Shown here piece after piece: positions 1 through 8,800 of a stretch of 26,690 bases of DNA. Position numbers and translations under genes: made by a program. Position 1 is the stretch's first letter; every line of letters starts with the position of its first letter. Below the pieces are notes generated by a model, which worked only from the letters and a program-made list of their open reading frames with translations, was not told the origin of the DNA and made no database searches. The DNA is from an uncultured Caulobacteraceae bacterium (GTDB lineage: Bacteria > Pseudomonadota > Alphaproteobacteria > Caulobacterales > TH1-2): positions 1 to 26,690 of the forward strand of contig CALBST010000436.1 of assembly GCA_937967425.1 (NCBI GenBank), written 5' to 3'.

Positions 1-25
1 GGGGGAGGACTTCGTCTAGGGGTAG

Positions 26-955
26 TCAGGGAGTCCCGGCGCCGGTTGGCGTCGGCGCCGGCGGCGTCGCAAGTGGGCTGAGTGAATCGGTGTCCTGCAA
101 TGTGCGGCTCGGCTGATCCGAGCGCATGGCAGGCTGCCCGCGGCGCGAGGCAAGGCGCGACACCGTATCGTGTAGCCGGCCGTTTTCTCTGCGCAGCGAT
201 TGGATCTGTTGGTTCTGCAGCCGCGTTTGGTTTTCGTGTTCGCGGATGATGTCGCTGCGCTGCTGCTGAAGCCAGTCGATCCGCTCGGCGAGCGGGCCGA
301 CGATGAGGCCGACCATAATGGCGACGCCGATCGCGACGAGCGCGCCGAGCAAGCCGGCGACGGCTGCGGAGTTCTGCTTGACTGGCGGATAGGGTGGCGG
401 AGCTCCCGGCGGCCCGATGTTCTGGGCGCCTGGCGCGGGCACGGTGACGATGACAGGGGCGATGGCGTTGCTGCCTCCGCCCGGTTGCCAAACGTTGATA
501 TCGTCTGCTGCGCCGGAGCGTGGTTGGGCGCGGCGTCCCCGCCGCACTTCTTGAGCTGGGTTCGGATCGATCTGGACTGACACGGCTGCTTGCTCCCATC
601 CAAAGAGAGTTTGAAGGTTGGCTTCCAATGCACGTTCGAGGGCGCCGAGGTCGCGCTCCACAATGTCATCGAGTTCTTCCGATTCGCGGGCGGTGATGAC
701 CATGTGGACGGTCATGCCGTGCTGATTGAAGTTGTTGTGGCGCACGTGTTCGACGCGCCCGCCGATTTCTTCGGCGAACACCGCCCCGCATCGTTCGACA
801 ATCACGCGAATGGCGTCGTCGCGCTTGGGGCCGCGCACGAGCTCTACGTGACCGGGCGCGGCGATGAGCGAGACCTCTACGTCCAGCACCGGAACGGCGA
901 CGAAGATCCAGTTCTTTTCGCCAGCAGGGTCGGCGTTTTGAAATAGCCTTGCCAT
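26..955 (-). CDS. Single-span membrane protein with proline-rich linker and coiled coil, function unknown
   Basis: I do not recognise the family. The 309-residue product starts at an ATG preceded by a GGAGG site about six bases upstream. Residues 1-130 look like a compact alpha/beta domain. Residues 131-195 are a low-complexity linker rich in Pro, Gly and Ala. Residues 197-220 form one clear hydrophobic span (GALVAIGVAIMVGLIVG). Residues 223-268 are Gln/Arg/Glu rich and look like a coiled coil. The last 40 residues are Pro/Thr/Ser rich and probably disordered. No signal peptide is seen, so the N-terminal domain may be cytoplasmic and the coiled coil periplasmic, or the reverse. It lies 11 bases behind the TPR gene on the same strand, so the two are probably co-transcribed and may act together at the envelope. 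The gene is certain, the role is not. Confidence 0.8.
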   Translation of the reverse strand: MARLFQNADPAGEKNWIFVAVPVLDVEVSLIAAPGHVELVRGPKRDDAIRVIVERCGAVFAEEIGGRVEHVRHNNFNQHGMTVHMVITARESEELDDIVERDLGALERALEANLQTLFGWEQAAVSVQIDPNPAQEVRRGRRAQPRSGAADDINVWQPGGGSNAIAPVIVTVPAPGAQNIGPPGAPPPYPPVKQNSAAVAGLLGALVAIGVAIMVGLIVGPLAERIDWLQQQRSDIIREHENQTRLQNQQIQSLRRENGRLHDTVSRLASRRGQPAMRSDQPSRTLQDTDSLSPLATPPAPTPTGAGTP

Positions 956-966
956 GACGTCCTCCG

Positions 967-2787
967 CTAAGCTTGGCAGTGACGAATGCGGTGTGCGAGG
1001 AAACGCGCTTCAACAGAGCGATCGGCTCGCAGCGCCTCCTGCATCAGCCTGGCGCCTTCGATCTGGCGGCCGAGGCACTGCAGCGCGACGGCTTGGCCAT
1101 AGCGATAAAGCGCGGCGCTCGAAGGGTTCTGATTGGCGGCGTCATTGAACGCGTCGACCGCGTATTGAAGGTGTGTCGCCTCGACTGCGCCGTTTGGAGC
1201 GCCAGCGAGCGCCCAACGGAGTTGCAACATGCCCATCGCGCCATAGGCGTCGCTCAACTGGTTGGCGTCGCTGGTTTCGCGCGCGAGGCGGATGGCTTCG
1301 CGGCATGCGGTTTCAGCGACGCCCCATTCGCCGCCGGCGACAAGACGGGTGAGGCATCGGCCAGCCTCATAGCGGGCTTGCTGCGGCCGATGCGCGGCCG
1401 CTTCGTCGGCGAGGTTACGCGCGTTGCGCGCCACGATTTCGGCGACGTGGCCGGGGGCGTCGATCAGATTCCATTGGGCGCGGCTGCGCATGAAGAGCGC
1501 TTCAGCCAGTGCAGTGTTGGGGTCCATTCCGGAAGGCAGGGGGCCGTGGCGGGCGATGGCTGCGGCTTGGGCGAAGCTTTGATCTGCCCGGACGAAGTCG
1601 CCCGCGCTGATGTAGATCATGCCGCGTTGGAAATAGCTGCGATATTGATCGCCGCCGTGCCTTAGGGCTTCGTCATAGTCGCGCATGGCGCGCTCGCGAT
1701 CTCCAAGCAAGGCGTAGAGATCACCGCGCGCGCGGTAGAGTTCGCCGTCGTCAGCCGCGATGCGGATGGCGCGGTCAAGGTCGGCTATCGCGCGCATTCG
1801 GGTTGCCGCGGTTTGTTCATAGACTTTGGCGCGGCCGGCCAGCGCATCGACATTCTGGCTGTCGGCCTCGACTGCGTCTTCGAAGTCGCGGGCGGCTGCG
1901 GCGAGGTCTTGGCTGCGGCGGGTATCGTCCGCGTGCGCCCGCAAATAGCGCTGAAGGTAGAGATCGCCGCGCCCGGCATAGGCGCGCGCCAGCAACCGGC
2001 GCTGCGTAACCCCCGCGGCGTCAGCGCCAATGCTTGTAAGCGCCTCGGTGTAGTAGATCTCGGCATCGGCAAAGGCTTGCCGGTTGGTCAAGACGAGTGA
2101 GCTATGTGTGTCGGCCAGCGCAAGCAGCGCGTCGATCGAGTTCGGATTGAGCCGCACGGCTTCTTCATATTTGTCGATCGCTTCCCGGACATCGCCCGCG
2201 CCCAGATAGGCATGACCAAGACCGACGAGAGCGCGCGCCTTGCGGCTGTCGTTCGAAGTTATCTCGCGTGCGCGGGAATAGGTTGCGATGGCTTGGGCCC
2301 ACTGACGCCGTTCAAGTTGGATGGCGCCGGTCGCCATCTGGGCTTCAAAGTTTGCGGCGACATCCTGGCTGGTCGCGTTGGCGGAGGCGTCTTGGAATGC
2401 GTCGAGCGCGCCGTCTGGATCGTTGAGGCGCGCGCGAACGCGACCGAGAGCGAGGAGGCTCGCCGGATCGTCTGCGCCCATGCGCTGAGCTTGTTCGAGG
2501 TCGGCTGCGGCGGCGTTCAGATCGTTGCGGCGGATAAGCATGTTGGCGCGCGCGATCAGCGCGCCTTGCACTTGCGCGACTGTGGCGCGGTCATTTTCGA
2601 CGACGTTGCCGCATGCAGTGATGGCGCGTTGGATGTGGCGGGCGTCTTGGCGCTGGCAGGTGCGGAAATCACCCCCGACGCCGCGCGCCTCCGCGGGCAT
2701 GGCTGCGGCCAGCAACAGGGCGGGCGCTACGCCCAGCAATAAGCGCGAAAGCCGTGAAGAACGGCGTGATTGAGAACGGGGCGTCAT
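967..2787 (-). CDS. Exported tetratricopeptide repeat (TPR) protein
   Basis: This is a 606-residue protein built almost wholly of helical TPR-like repeats. Such proteins usually act as protein-protein scaffolds. I chose the ATG at 2787 because GAGGAG lies just upstream on the coding strand and because the new N-terminus is a good signal peptide: basic residues (RSQSRRSSRLSR), a hydrophobic core (LLLGVAPALLLAAA) and a likely cleavage site near AEA. The frame stays open upstream to 2868, but that extension would bury the signal. Clear repeat units include segments of the type GHAYLGAGDVREAIDKYEEA and ARGDLYALLGDRERAMRDYDEA. Cys residues occur near the mature N-terminus and at the extreme C-terminus (HCQA). 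It heads an apparent two-gene operon with the single-span membrane protein downstream. No enzymatic domain is seen. A periplasmic location is inferred from the signal peptide. Confidence 0.88.
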   Translation of the reverse strand: MTPRSQSRRSSRLSRLLLGVAPALLLAAAMPAEARGVGGDFRTCQRQDARHIQRAITACGNVVENDRATVAQVQGALIARANMLIRRNDLNAAAADLEQAQRMGADDPASLLALGRVRARLNDPDGALDAFQDASANATSQDVAANFEAQMATGAIQLERRQWAQAIATYSRAREITSNDSRKARALVGLGHAYLGAGDVREAIDKYEEAVRLNPNSIDALLALADTHSSLVLTNRQAFADAEIYYTEALTSIGADAAGVTQRRLLARAYAGRGDLYLQRYLRAHADDTRRSQDLAAAARDFEDAVEADSQNVDALAGRAKVYEQTAATRMRAIADLDRAIRIAADDGELYRARGDLYALLGDRERAMRDYDEALRHGGDQYRSYFQRGMIYISAGDFVRADQSFAQAAAIARHGPLPSGMDPNTALAEALFMRSRAQWNLIDAPGHVAEIVARNARNLADEAAAHRPQQARYEAGRCLTRLVAGGEWGVAETACREAIRLARETSDANQLSDAYGAMGMLQLRWALAGAPNGAVEATHLQYAVDAFNDAANQNPSSAALYRYGQAVALQCLGRQIEGARLMQEALRADRSVEARFLAHRIRHCQA

Positions 2788-2932
2788 TTCCACTCTCCTC
2801 CCGTGCGGCGTCGTTTGCGATGCACAGGCAAAAATCTCGCGCCATTGCATGCGGCGCGTGACCCCCATTCGGGTTATTCAGGAAGGTGTGTTTTCGCACC
2901 TGCGGGGAATGTGGAGCTGCGGGAGTGGAGGG

Positions 2933-2950
2933 GCGTCCTGGGGAGGACGC
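2933..2950. repeat. Short perfect inverted repeat, 7-bp stem
   Basis: GCGTCCT (2933-2939) and AGGACGC (2944-2950) are perfect reverse complements around a GGGG loop. It lies ten bases from the larger 2961-2999 repeat in the TPR operon leader. It could be an RNA hairpin. No T-run follows on either strand. Confidence 0.6.
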
Positions 2951-2960
2951 TGGCGGATAC

Positions 2961-2999
2961 AGTGCGGCGGCGCAAGTTTAGGGATGTCGCCGCCGCACT
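2961..2999. repeat. Perfect 12-bp inverted repeat, possible hairpin or operator
   Basis: AGTGCGGCGGCG (2961-2972) and CGCCGCCGCACT (2988-2999) are perfect reverse complements with a 15-base loop. The repeat lies 74 bases behind the Crp/Fnr stop codon and about 170 bases ahead of the TPR start, on the strand that reads both genes. It may terminate the Crp/Fnr transcript, but no T-run follows it. It may instead be a leader hairpin or a dimer-binding site. Confidence 0.6.
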
Positions 3000-3072
3000 A
3001 CCCGCAGCCCCGGGGTTCAGCTGCTCACAGCTCGAGAGTTGGCGCTACCCGCATTTGGGTGATGTCGCGTTC

Positions 3073-3798
3073 TTATACCCGCCAATCTATCGCCTCTGAT
3101 GTCGTGGCGCCGGCTCGCTGATGCAATTGGTTGCGCAGGCGCCCGATGTCGAGGATCAGCAGTTCCCGTTTGTTTTGCTTGAGGACGCCAGAATTGGCCA
3201 AGAACCGCATTTCCCGAGTGACCGCTTCACGTTGGGTGCCGGTCGTCGCCGCAATCGTGTCATGTGTGGGCGCGTTTTTCACCAGGACGCCTTCCGTTGT
3301 TTGCTCGCCATGGGCGGCGAGCCGCAGCAACTCCGCGTAGATGCGGAAGCGAACCTCGAGCGCCGCCAACTCGAAAACGCGGTCGGTCAGTGAAACAACC
3401 GTAAGCGACAAATGTCTGGCGATGGCTGTGGCGAAAGCTCCGTTGCCAAGCATCAGCTCAATGAGCGCCTCAGCCGGGCATTCGGCGAGGAGACCATCGG
3501 TCTCGGCGGTGATCGCGAGAGAGCGGGGCGTGTTGCTGAGGGCGGCGATTTCGCCGAAGTGGCTGCCGGCTTGTAATTGGCGGATCGTCACCTTGCGCCC
3601 CACCGCGGATTCCAACGTCGCGTTGAAAGCGCCCTCGACCGCGAAATAAACTTGGCCTCCCGTATCAAGGTGCGCCACGACCTCCTCGCGAGAGGCTACG
3701 CGCCGCCAGGTCAGCCGCGCCGCGAGCTTATCGAGGTCGGCATCGGTCAATGTCGCCAGAATCTGCACTTTGCGCAGCTGATCGCGCGCGTTTTCCAT
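3073..3798 (-). CDS. Crp/Fnr-family transcriptional regulator
   Basis: This 241-residue protein has the usual length and layout of the family. Residues about 10-125 form a cyclic-nucleotide-binding-type beta roll, 126-160 the dimer helix, and 177-210 a winged helix-turn-helix (APTHDTIAATTGTQREAVTRE). The phosphate-binding cassette has the form FGEIAALSNTPRS. F81-G82-E83 and R92-S93 sit where cAMP receptor proteins hold their key Glu, Arg and Ser, so it may bind a cyclic nucleotide. No Fnr-type Cys cluster is present. The ATG at 3798 has GGAG about eight bases upstream. It is divergent from the LuxR-type gene across 136 bases, so the two may share control. A cyclase-like gene lies 5 kb away, but its active site is altered, so any link between them is only inference. 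Confidence 0.93.
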   Translation of the reverse strand: MENARDQLRKVQILATLTDADLDKLAARLTWRRVASREEVVAHLDTGGQVYFAVEGAFNATLESAVGRKVTIRQLQAGSHFGEIAALSNTPRSLAITAETDGLLAECPAEALIELMLGNGAFATAIARHLSLTVVSLTDRVFELAALEVRFRIYAELLRLAAHGEQTTEGVLVKNAPTHDTIAATTGTQREAVTREMRFLANSGVLKQNKRELLILDIGRLRNQLHQRAGATTSEAIDWRV

Positions 3799-3934
3799 CG
3801 GGGTTGCTCCATCAGCGCGCCTCGGTTTTCTCCGTTTTCCGTCCTGGCGTCACCCGCAAACCAGCTTGCCTCGGTGCGATATTTCACATGGCGAAAGCTT
3901 CCGGCTTTTGCACAGTCCGGCCAAGGAGGATCTC
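3799..3934. promoter_or_regulatory. Divergent promoter region between the Crp/Fnr and LuxR-type genes
   Basis: These 136 bases separate two regulator genes transcribed away from each other, so both promoters must lie here. I could not assign a convincing -35/-10 pair or a Crp-type palindrome by eye. A T-rich tract around 3825-3840 (TTTTCTCCGTTTTCC) is the least GC-rich part. Confidence 0.5.
3923..3930 (+). promoter_or_regulatory. Strong ribosome binding site that fixes the LuxR-type start
   Basis: AAGGAGGA lies four bases ahead of the ATG at 3935. The frame is open back to 3866, but this site marks 3935 as the true start. Confidence 0.85.
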
Positions 3935-4945
3935 ATGGGACGCCACCTCATTTCGCCGGCCGAAGTTTGGCTGCAAGCCGCAATCGACACCGAAGGTTGG
4001 CGTAAACCGCTTGAGGCGTCCGCACGTTGTTTGGGTGCGAAGGCGGTTCTGCTCGCTTGGGACGCCCAAGCGGGCGGGATGGAGGTCGAGCCAACGCCAG
4101 CGTCGTCAGCGGATTTTGTCCGTCTCTGTCGCGATCTTGCGCACAGCGACGGCGCCGGCGTGCGGGAACGTCAGGCGCCGGGGCTGGGCTTGCTCACCTG
4201 GACAGGGGCGCACGGCGGGAAAGCCGGCAGTCGCGTCACGCTCTTTGCCCTGTCGAGCGAGCCGATCGCGCGCCAGGCTTTGCGGACGCTCGCCGTGTCG
4301 GCGGCGAGCGCGGTGGCGATAAGGTCCACTCTCGACGCCATGCGGATAACAAACTCGCTGATGACGCAGGCGTGCGACCAGCTGCGCATTGGTCTGGTGA
4401 CTGTCGACGCGGGAATGAACATTATGGCGCACAACCAATCCTGGCGTCTGCTGCTTGCCCGGCGCGACGGCCTCAGCGCGGTGGGCGGCAAATTGGTTCT
4501 CCGGGATCGTGGCGACCAAACCATGTTAGCGGCCGCTGTCATGGACGTGCTTGCCGGCCGGCTGAACGAGGCGACCGTCAAAGCAGGCCGCGTGGGCGGC
4601 GCTGAATCCTACGTCTTGCGGGTCACCACAGCGGATCGCAAAAGCGGCGCGCCCGGTCTTTGTTTGCTGATGGTGATCGATCCCGATGAGGCGCCGGCGC
4701 CGAATGGCGACATTTGGCGGGCGATGTTTGAGCTCACCGAGTGTGAACTTATCATCGCTGAGGGTTTGATATCCGGCCGGCGCATCAGCGAGGTGGCGGC
4801 TCGCCGTGGAGTCTCGCGGGAAACCGTCCGCAGCCAAACCAAGCGGATGCTTGCCCGGCTTGGCGTTTCAAGCCAAGTCGAAGCGGCCGTCCGGCTGAGC
4901 CGGGCAACGCCGTTTTGCGCCGCGCCGGCCCGAAGCGAAGCCTGA
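3935..4945 (+). CDS. LuxR-type helix-turn-helix transcriptional regulator
   Basis: The start is set by a near-perfect Shine-Dalgarno site and gives 336 residues. Residues 265-324 form a LuxR/FixJ-type DNA-binding domain: the FELTECELIIAEGLISGR opening, then a helix-turn-helix (ISEVAARRGVSRETVRSQTKR) and the closing MLARLGVSSQVEAAVRL. This variant (ELTxxE...TVRSQ.KR..A.LGV..Q) is common in alphaproteobacteria. The first 250 residues probably hold a GAF-like fold and a PAS-like fold (segment GLVTVDAGMNIMAHNQSW near residues 152-169), so a sensory role is likely, but the ligand is unknown. There is no receiver domain. It lies 125 bases upstream of the peroxidase-P450 operon on the same strand and is a plausible local regulator of it. 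Confidence 0.9.
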   Translation: MGRHLISPAEVWLQAAIDTEGWRKPLEASARCLGAKAVLLAWDAQAGGMEVEPTPASSADFVRLCRDLAHSDGAGVRERQAPGLGLLTWTGAHGGKAGSRVTLFALSSEPIARQALRTLAVSAASAVAIRSTLDAMRITNSLMTQACDQLRIGLVTVDAGMNIMAHNQSWRLLLARRDGLSAVGGKLVLRDRGDQTMLAAAVMDVLAGRLNEATVKAGRVGGAESYVLRVTTADRKSGAPGLCLLMVIDPDEAPAPNGDIWRAMFELTECELIIAEGLISGRRISEVAARRGVSRETVRSQTKRMLARLGVSSQVEAAVRLSRATPFCAAPARSEA

Positions 4946-4960
4946 GAGATGCGCTCTTCT

Positions 4961-4980
4961 GGCGTGCTTCCGGCGTGCTT
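4961..4980 (+). repeat. Two direct repeats of GGCGTGCTT at 11-base spacing
   Basis: GGCGTGCTT occurs at 4961-4969 and again at 4972-4980, about one helical turn apart. It lies just behind the LuxR-type stop and about 90 bases ahead of the peroxidase operon, so it could be a regulator binding site. It may also be chance in GC-rich DNA. Confidence 0.4.
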
Positions 4981-5070
4981 GGCGCTCGGCCTCGCGAGAC
5001 GGGGATGTTCTGTTCTTGCTTGCCGATTTGTTCGAATATTGGATCGTAGCTGTTCAGCAGGGGCGTTAAG

Positions 5071-5808
5071 ATGAATGAAAGTGCCTGGGCGCGCTCGCTC
5101 TTCGTGAATGGCGTTTCGGAGTTTTTGCTGCTCTCGCCGATCAAGCTCGGACGCATTCCCGGCGAGCGGCGCACCTATCTGCAGCGGGTGGAGGACACGC
5201 TCACTCTGCTCGCGAGCCGAGCCGAAGCGGGCCTCCCGACTCCGTTGACGACAATACCGACAATTCACTTCGCACGGTGGGCGCTCATCCGGCCCGAACA
5301 ATTAGGTCGTGAGCAAAACGTTGCAGCGGCTAAATCGAAGTCAAAAAAATCAACGCCGCAAGGTGTGGCGGACGCTGTGGAGCAGCACACATGGCTGCTC
5401 ACCGCTGTGGTCTTCGACGGTGAGGCACGCGTTTATAGCCGCGAGCTCGCCGCGTCGATTGGCGACCAGCTCGACGGGATCTTCGGCAATTGTGAGGATT
5501 ATCCAGCCGATGGCGCCGCGCGCGATTCCGAGGGGCTATGGAATTGGTTTCGCCGCTACCAATTGCCGACGGCGGTCTTTCATGCCTCCTACGGCCATCT
5601 ATCGGTTGTCCGCCTTCGCATGCTTGAGCTCTTCAAGACGCGGTTCGATGCTTTTGTGGCGAGCGTGCTGACCCCGCAGGGCGTGGCGATCGGAGACACC
5701 AACGCCGCCTTGAAAGAGTTTATTCGTAGGAACGAGCAGTTCGCCGACGGTTTCCCTGCGAGCGGGGGCACATATCCCACTCTCGAGGGGAAGCGGACAC
5801 ATGACTGA
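5071..5808 (+). CDS. Protein of unknown function translationally linked to the DyP-P450 fusion, possibly DyP-like alpha/beta fold
   Basis: A 245-residue soluble protein without a signal peptide or membrane span. Its last eight bases overlap the start of the fusion enzyme gene, which suggests translational coupling and a shared task. The segment IPTIHFARWALI (residues about 54-65) followed by a strand LLTAVVFDGEA (about 109-119) and a helix resembles the beta-alpha-beta pattern of the ferredoxin-like fold used by DyP peroxidases and their non-catalytic relatives. It lacks the GxxDG motif and a heme-ligand His context, so I do not predict heme peroxidase activity. It may be a partner or substrate-delivery subunit. 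The family call is weak; the gene and its coupling are strong. The ATG has only a modest purine-rich GGGG upstream. Confidence 0.8.
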   Translation: MNESAWARSLFVNGVSEFLLLSPIKLGRIPGERRTYLQRVEDTLTLLASRAEAGLPTPLTTIPTIHFARWALIRPEQLGREQNVAAAKSKSKKSTPQGVADAVEQHTWLLTAVVFDGEARVYSRELAASIGDQLDGIFGNCEDYPADGAARDSEGLWNWFRRYQLPTAVFHASYGHLSVVRLRMLELFKTRFDAFVASVLTPQGVAIGDTNAALKEFIRRNEQFADGFPASGGTYPTLEGKRTHD

Positions 5809-8800
5809 GAAGATTCCGGCCGAGAACCTCATTCAGTCGCATTTTGTGCGCGTTGGCCGTCAAGGCAGCGCGCTGAAGAAGCGGCGCGATTGGTCGCTGT
5901 TCCTGTTCTTTCGCGTGTTGAGCGAGACCGACTCATCGGCTGGTCTTGATCGCATGCTTGCGCAAGAGGCCGAGCACGCAGCCTTCCACGCGGCTCAAAT
6001 AAATATAGAACTCGTCAATCCCTCGCTCTGGGCGCCGCTTCAATCCGATCCCGAACAAGGCGCGCCGCTCGTAGGACCTGAGCCTCCGGCTAAGCTTTTT
6101 CGGCATTGGCTCAAAGCTGTAACGGGCGATGGTCATGAAAAGATCGGCGCTGATCTTGCGGCGCTTGCTGCAAGGTTGAGCGCGGCGGATGCCGCCGCAG
6201 GCGCATCTTTGATGTCGCTGCAAACTGGCGGCGGAGCTCCGCTGCTCAATCAGCAGCTGTCGGTAGACGTCTTGTCTAAGATTAGCGCCCTCATCGATGA
6301 CGGTTCGCCCGATCATGGCTTGAGCCGGCTGAAGGAGGGTTTGGCGTCCATCTGCGCTTACGAAATCGTTCGCGGGATCATTCGTGCGATGCAAAATGTA
6401 GCGGTCGCACGCTCCTCAGCAGCGGAATCTGATGTCGCGCCGGCGGCGGGCGATCGCTCACCGATTGAGATCGCCTTCACATATAGCGGGCTAAGGGCGG
6501 TCGGCGTTGGCGCAAGGGTCCTCAACTCGTTTCCAGATGTATTCAAGGAAGGCATGGCCGCGCGCGCGGCGCGCCTTGGAGATGTTGGCAAGAGTTCGCC
6601 CTCGCACTGGGACGGAGAACTCGGGCAGAGCGCGATTCACGGCGTGCTGGTCGGCGGCTTTGCCGTCGAGGGTGCAACCCACGAGGACTGGGAGGATTTG
6701 CGCGACCAAATTCGTGTGTTCAATGAGGCCGGAGCAGAAGGCCAGGCGCTGCGCAGAGCCGTGGCGATGGTGTTTCGTGCAATCGGGCTTGAAGTCTTGC
6801 ACATCGAACTGGGCCAAGACCCCTACGAGCTTGGTCCCGGCGGTTCGATCGTGCCGTTGCCTCACCGCCATGAGCATTTTGGTTTTCGCGATGGCATCAG
6901 CCAGCCGATGATGGAACTGCCCGGCTCAGGAACACCGGCAGGCAATGGCAGCTGGATCCCGGTCGCACCGGGAGAGATCTTTCTTGGGGCCGAAGACGAG
7001 GATGGTTGCGTGCAGAGCGCGCCGTTTCACGCGGCGTTGCGCGCGGGCGGGACATATATCGTGTTTCGCAAGTTGCAGCAGGACGTCGCCGGCTTCCGCG
7101 ACTTTCTTGCGGCGGCTCGTCCGGGCTCGAAGCAAGAGCAGGATCGGTTGGCGGCGCAAATGGTCGGGCGGTGGCGGAACGGCGTCTCGATGGTGCGAGC
7201 CCCGAAGAAGCCGATCGAAATCGGTGAGGGCGAGGAGTTCGATCTCAATAATTTTCGCTACGCCGAGGAAGATCCCCAGGGGCGCTATTGTCCGCTCGGG
7301 GCCCACGTGCGGCGCACCAATCCGCGCGATATCGGCGGCAAGAACGAAGCCAAACGGCATCGTATCTTGCGGCGCGGCATGGCCTATGGCGGCGCGCTGC
7401 TTCCCGACGGTGCGCTGGCGGACGGCAAAGAGCGCGGCATGTTGTTTGTCGCCGCCAACGCCAGGATCGATGTGCAATTCGAGTTGATGCAGAGCCGTTG
7501 GATCAATGGCGGCGAGTTTCTGGGGCAAGCAGGCCTCGGCAAATGTCCGATCACCGGCGCCAATGCCGGCCTGGCGGCAGACACATTCTTCCCGCCCGAC
7601 AGCGCGACGCCGCTGAACCACATTCCCCGTTTCGTTCATACGCGGGGTGGCGATTATTTTTATGCGCCGGGCATAGCAGGCTTGAAGGCGATCGCGAACG
7701 CAGAGGTGACTGATTCCGATATCCCGGTCTCCGACGAACTCGGTCACAACAGCGCCAAGACCGAGGATGTGTTTTCTCCCGACAGCATCCGCAAATTGAT
7801 CGAGAAGACGCTTGTTGAGGGTCCTTACAAACACGCCTTCAAGCCGATCATAGGTTCGAATGATCAGCTGGAAGACGAGGCGACGGGCAAACCAATCGTT
7901 TTTGTCGGCCGGCACGCTCAAGTGAAGAAGCTGCTATCGGGCGAACTGAGTGGTGTCGGCGTGCGTCACTACCGCGACAGCAGCGAGCGGATGATGTCGG
8001 GCGCGCGCATTCTTATCAGCACCGAAACTGGCGATCCGGAACTGCGCGAGCCAATGAAGGCAGTGCTGGAGAGAGCCTGGACCCTCCTCAGTCCTTACAA
8101 GGCGTTCGGCGAGGTTCTGGATGATGCGATCAGCAAAGCGATCGCGCGCACCAAGCAGATTGGCGTCATCGATCTGGTGCACGATCTCGCCGTCGATCCG
8201 ATCTATCGACTGGTTGCAGACATTTACGGCGTGCCCGGGCCGGACTGGCTGACCGAACTCGCCGTGGCGTTGCCGTTCGGGCGGCGGCATATCAGCGAGT
8301 TGCATCCAGATTGGCTCGCGATGCTGAGTGGCAGGGCCCCTAAGAATGCCAAGCTTGCGACATTGCAAGTGTGGTCGGTCCTGATGTTCAGCGACCTCAT
8401 TGGCAATCTGCGCAATCAAGAGGAGTTGAAGGTCCTCGCCATGGACGCGGCATCGGAGCTGACGCGCTACCTTGACCATTTGCTGATGAAGGAACAGGCG
8501 AAGCCCAAAAGGAAACCGCGAACACTCGTGGAGGCGTTCCGTGCGATCGAGGGCGAGAGCTTCGCTGGGAAGCAATTTTCCAAGGCCGAGTACTATCGGA
8601 TCGTCCGCCTGTTGCTCGCCGAACTCGTGCCTTCGGCGCTTGCTGTGATCCCGGCGACGTTTGGTTCATTGGTGTCGGCCGCGTTGGCGAACCGGATCAA
8701 TCTAAGTTACGTCGTGCCGTTTCTCGAGGGCATCCCCACGAGCGTGCTGCCGGCTGGCGAAGGCGTCAAACGCTTCATCTATGAGCTGAATCGTTTGAGC

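Larger units (their letters stand above)
2788..3072. other. Intergenic region, leader of the TPR operon, rich in inverted repeats
   Basis: This 285-base stretch separates the end of the Crp/Fnr gene from the start of the TPR gene, both on the minus strand. It must hold the TPR operon promoter unless the two are read through. I found three inverted repeats, listed separately or here: 2885-2900 (GGTGTG, loop TTTT, CGCACC, one G-U pair), 2933-2950 and 2961-2999. No convincing -35/-10 pair, T-run terminator or small ORF was found. Confidence 0.6.

Noticed and set aside
200..2742. Several open frames of 100-230 codons on the plus strand
   Set aside because: They lie opposite the TPR and membrane protein genes, have no recognisable domains and reflect the lack of stop codons in GC-rich DNA.
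2961..2999. Intrinsic terminator of the Crp/Fnr gene
   Set aside because: The stem is strong, but no T-run follows on the minus strand, so I list it as an inverted repeat only.
3577..4322. Overlapping plus-strand frames across the Crp/Fnr gene and the LuxR-type start
   Set aside because: They cross a divergent promoter region, lack ribosome sites and are rich in Arg and Pro, typical of shadow frames.
6926..7921. 331-codon minus-strand frame inside the DyP-P450 gene
   Set aside because: The plus strand here carries conserved DyP motifs, including the heme ligand, so the reverse frame is a shadow.
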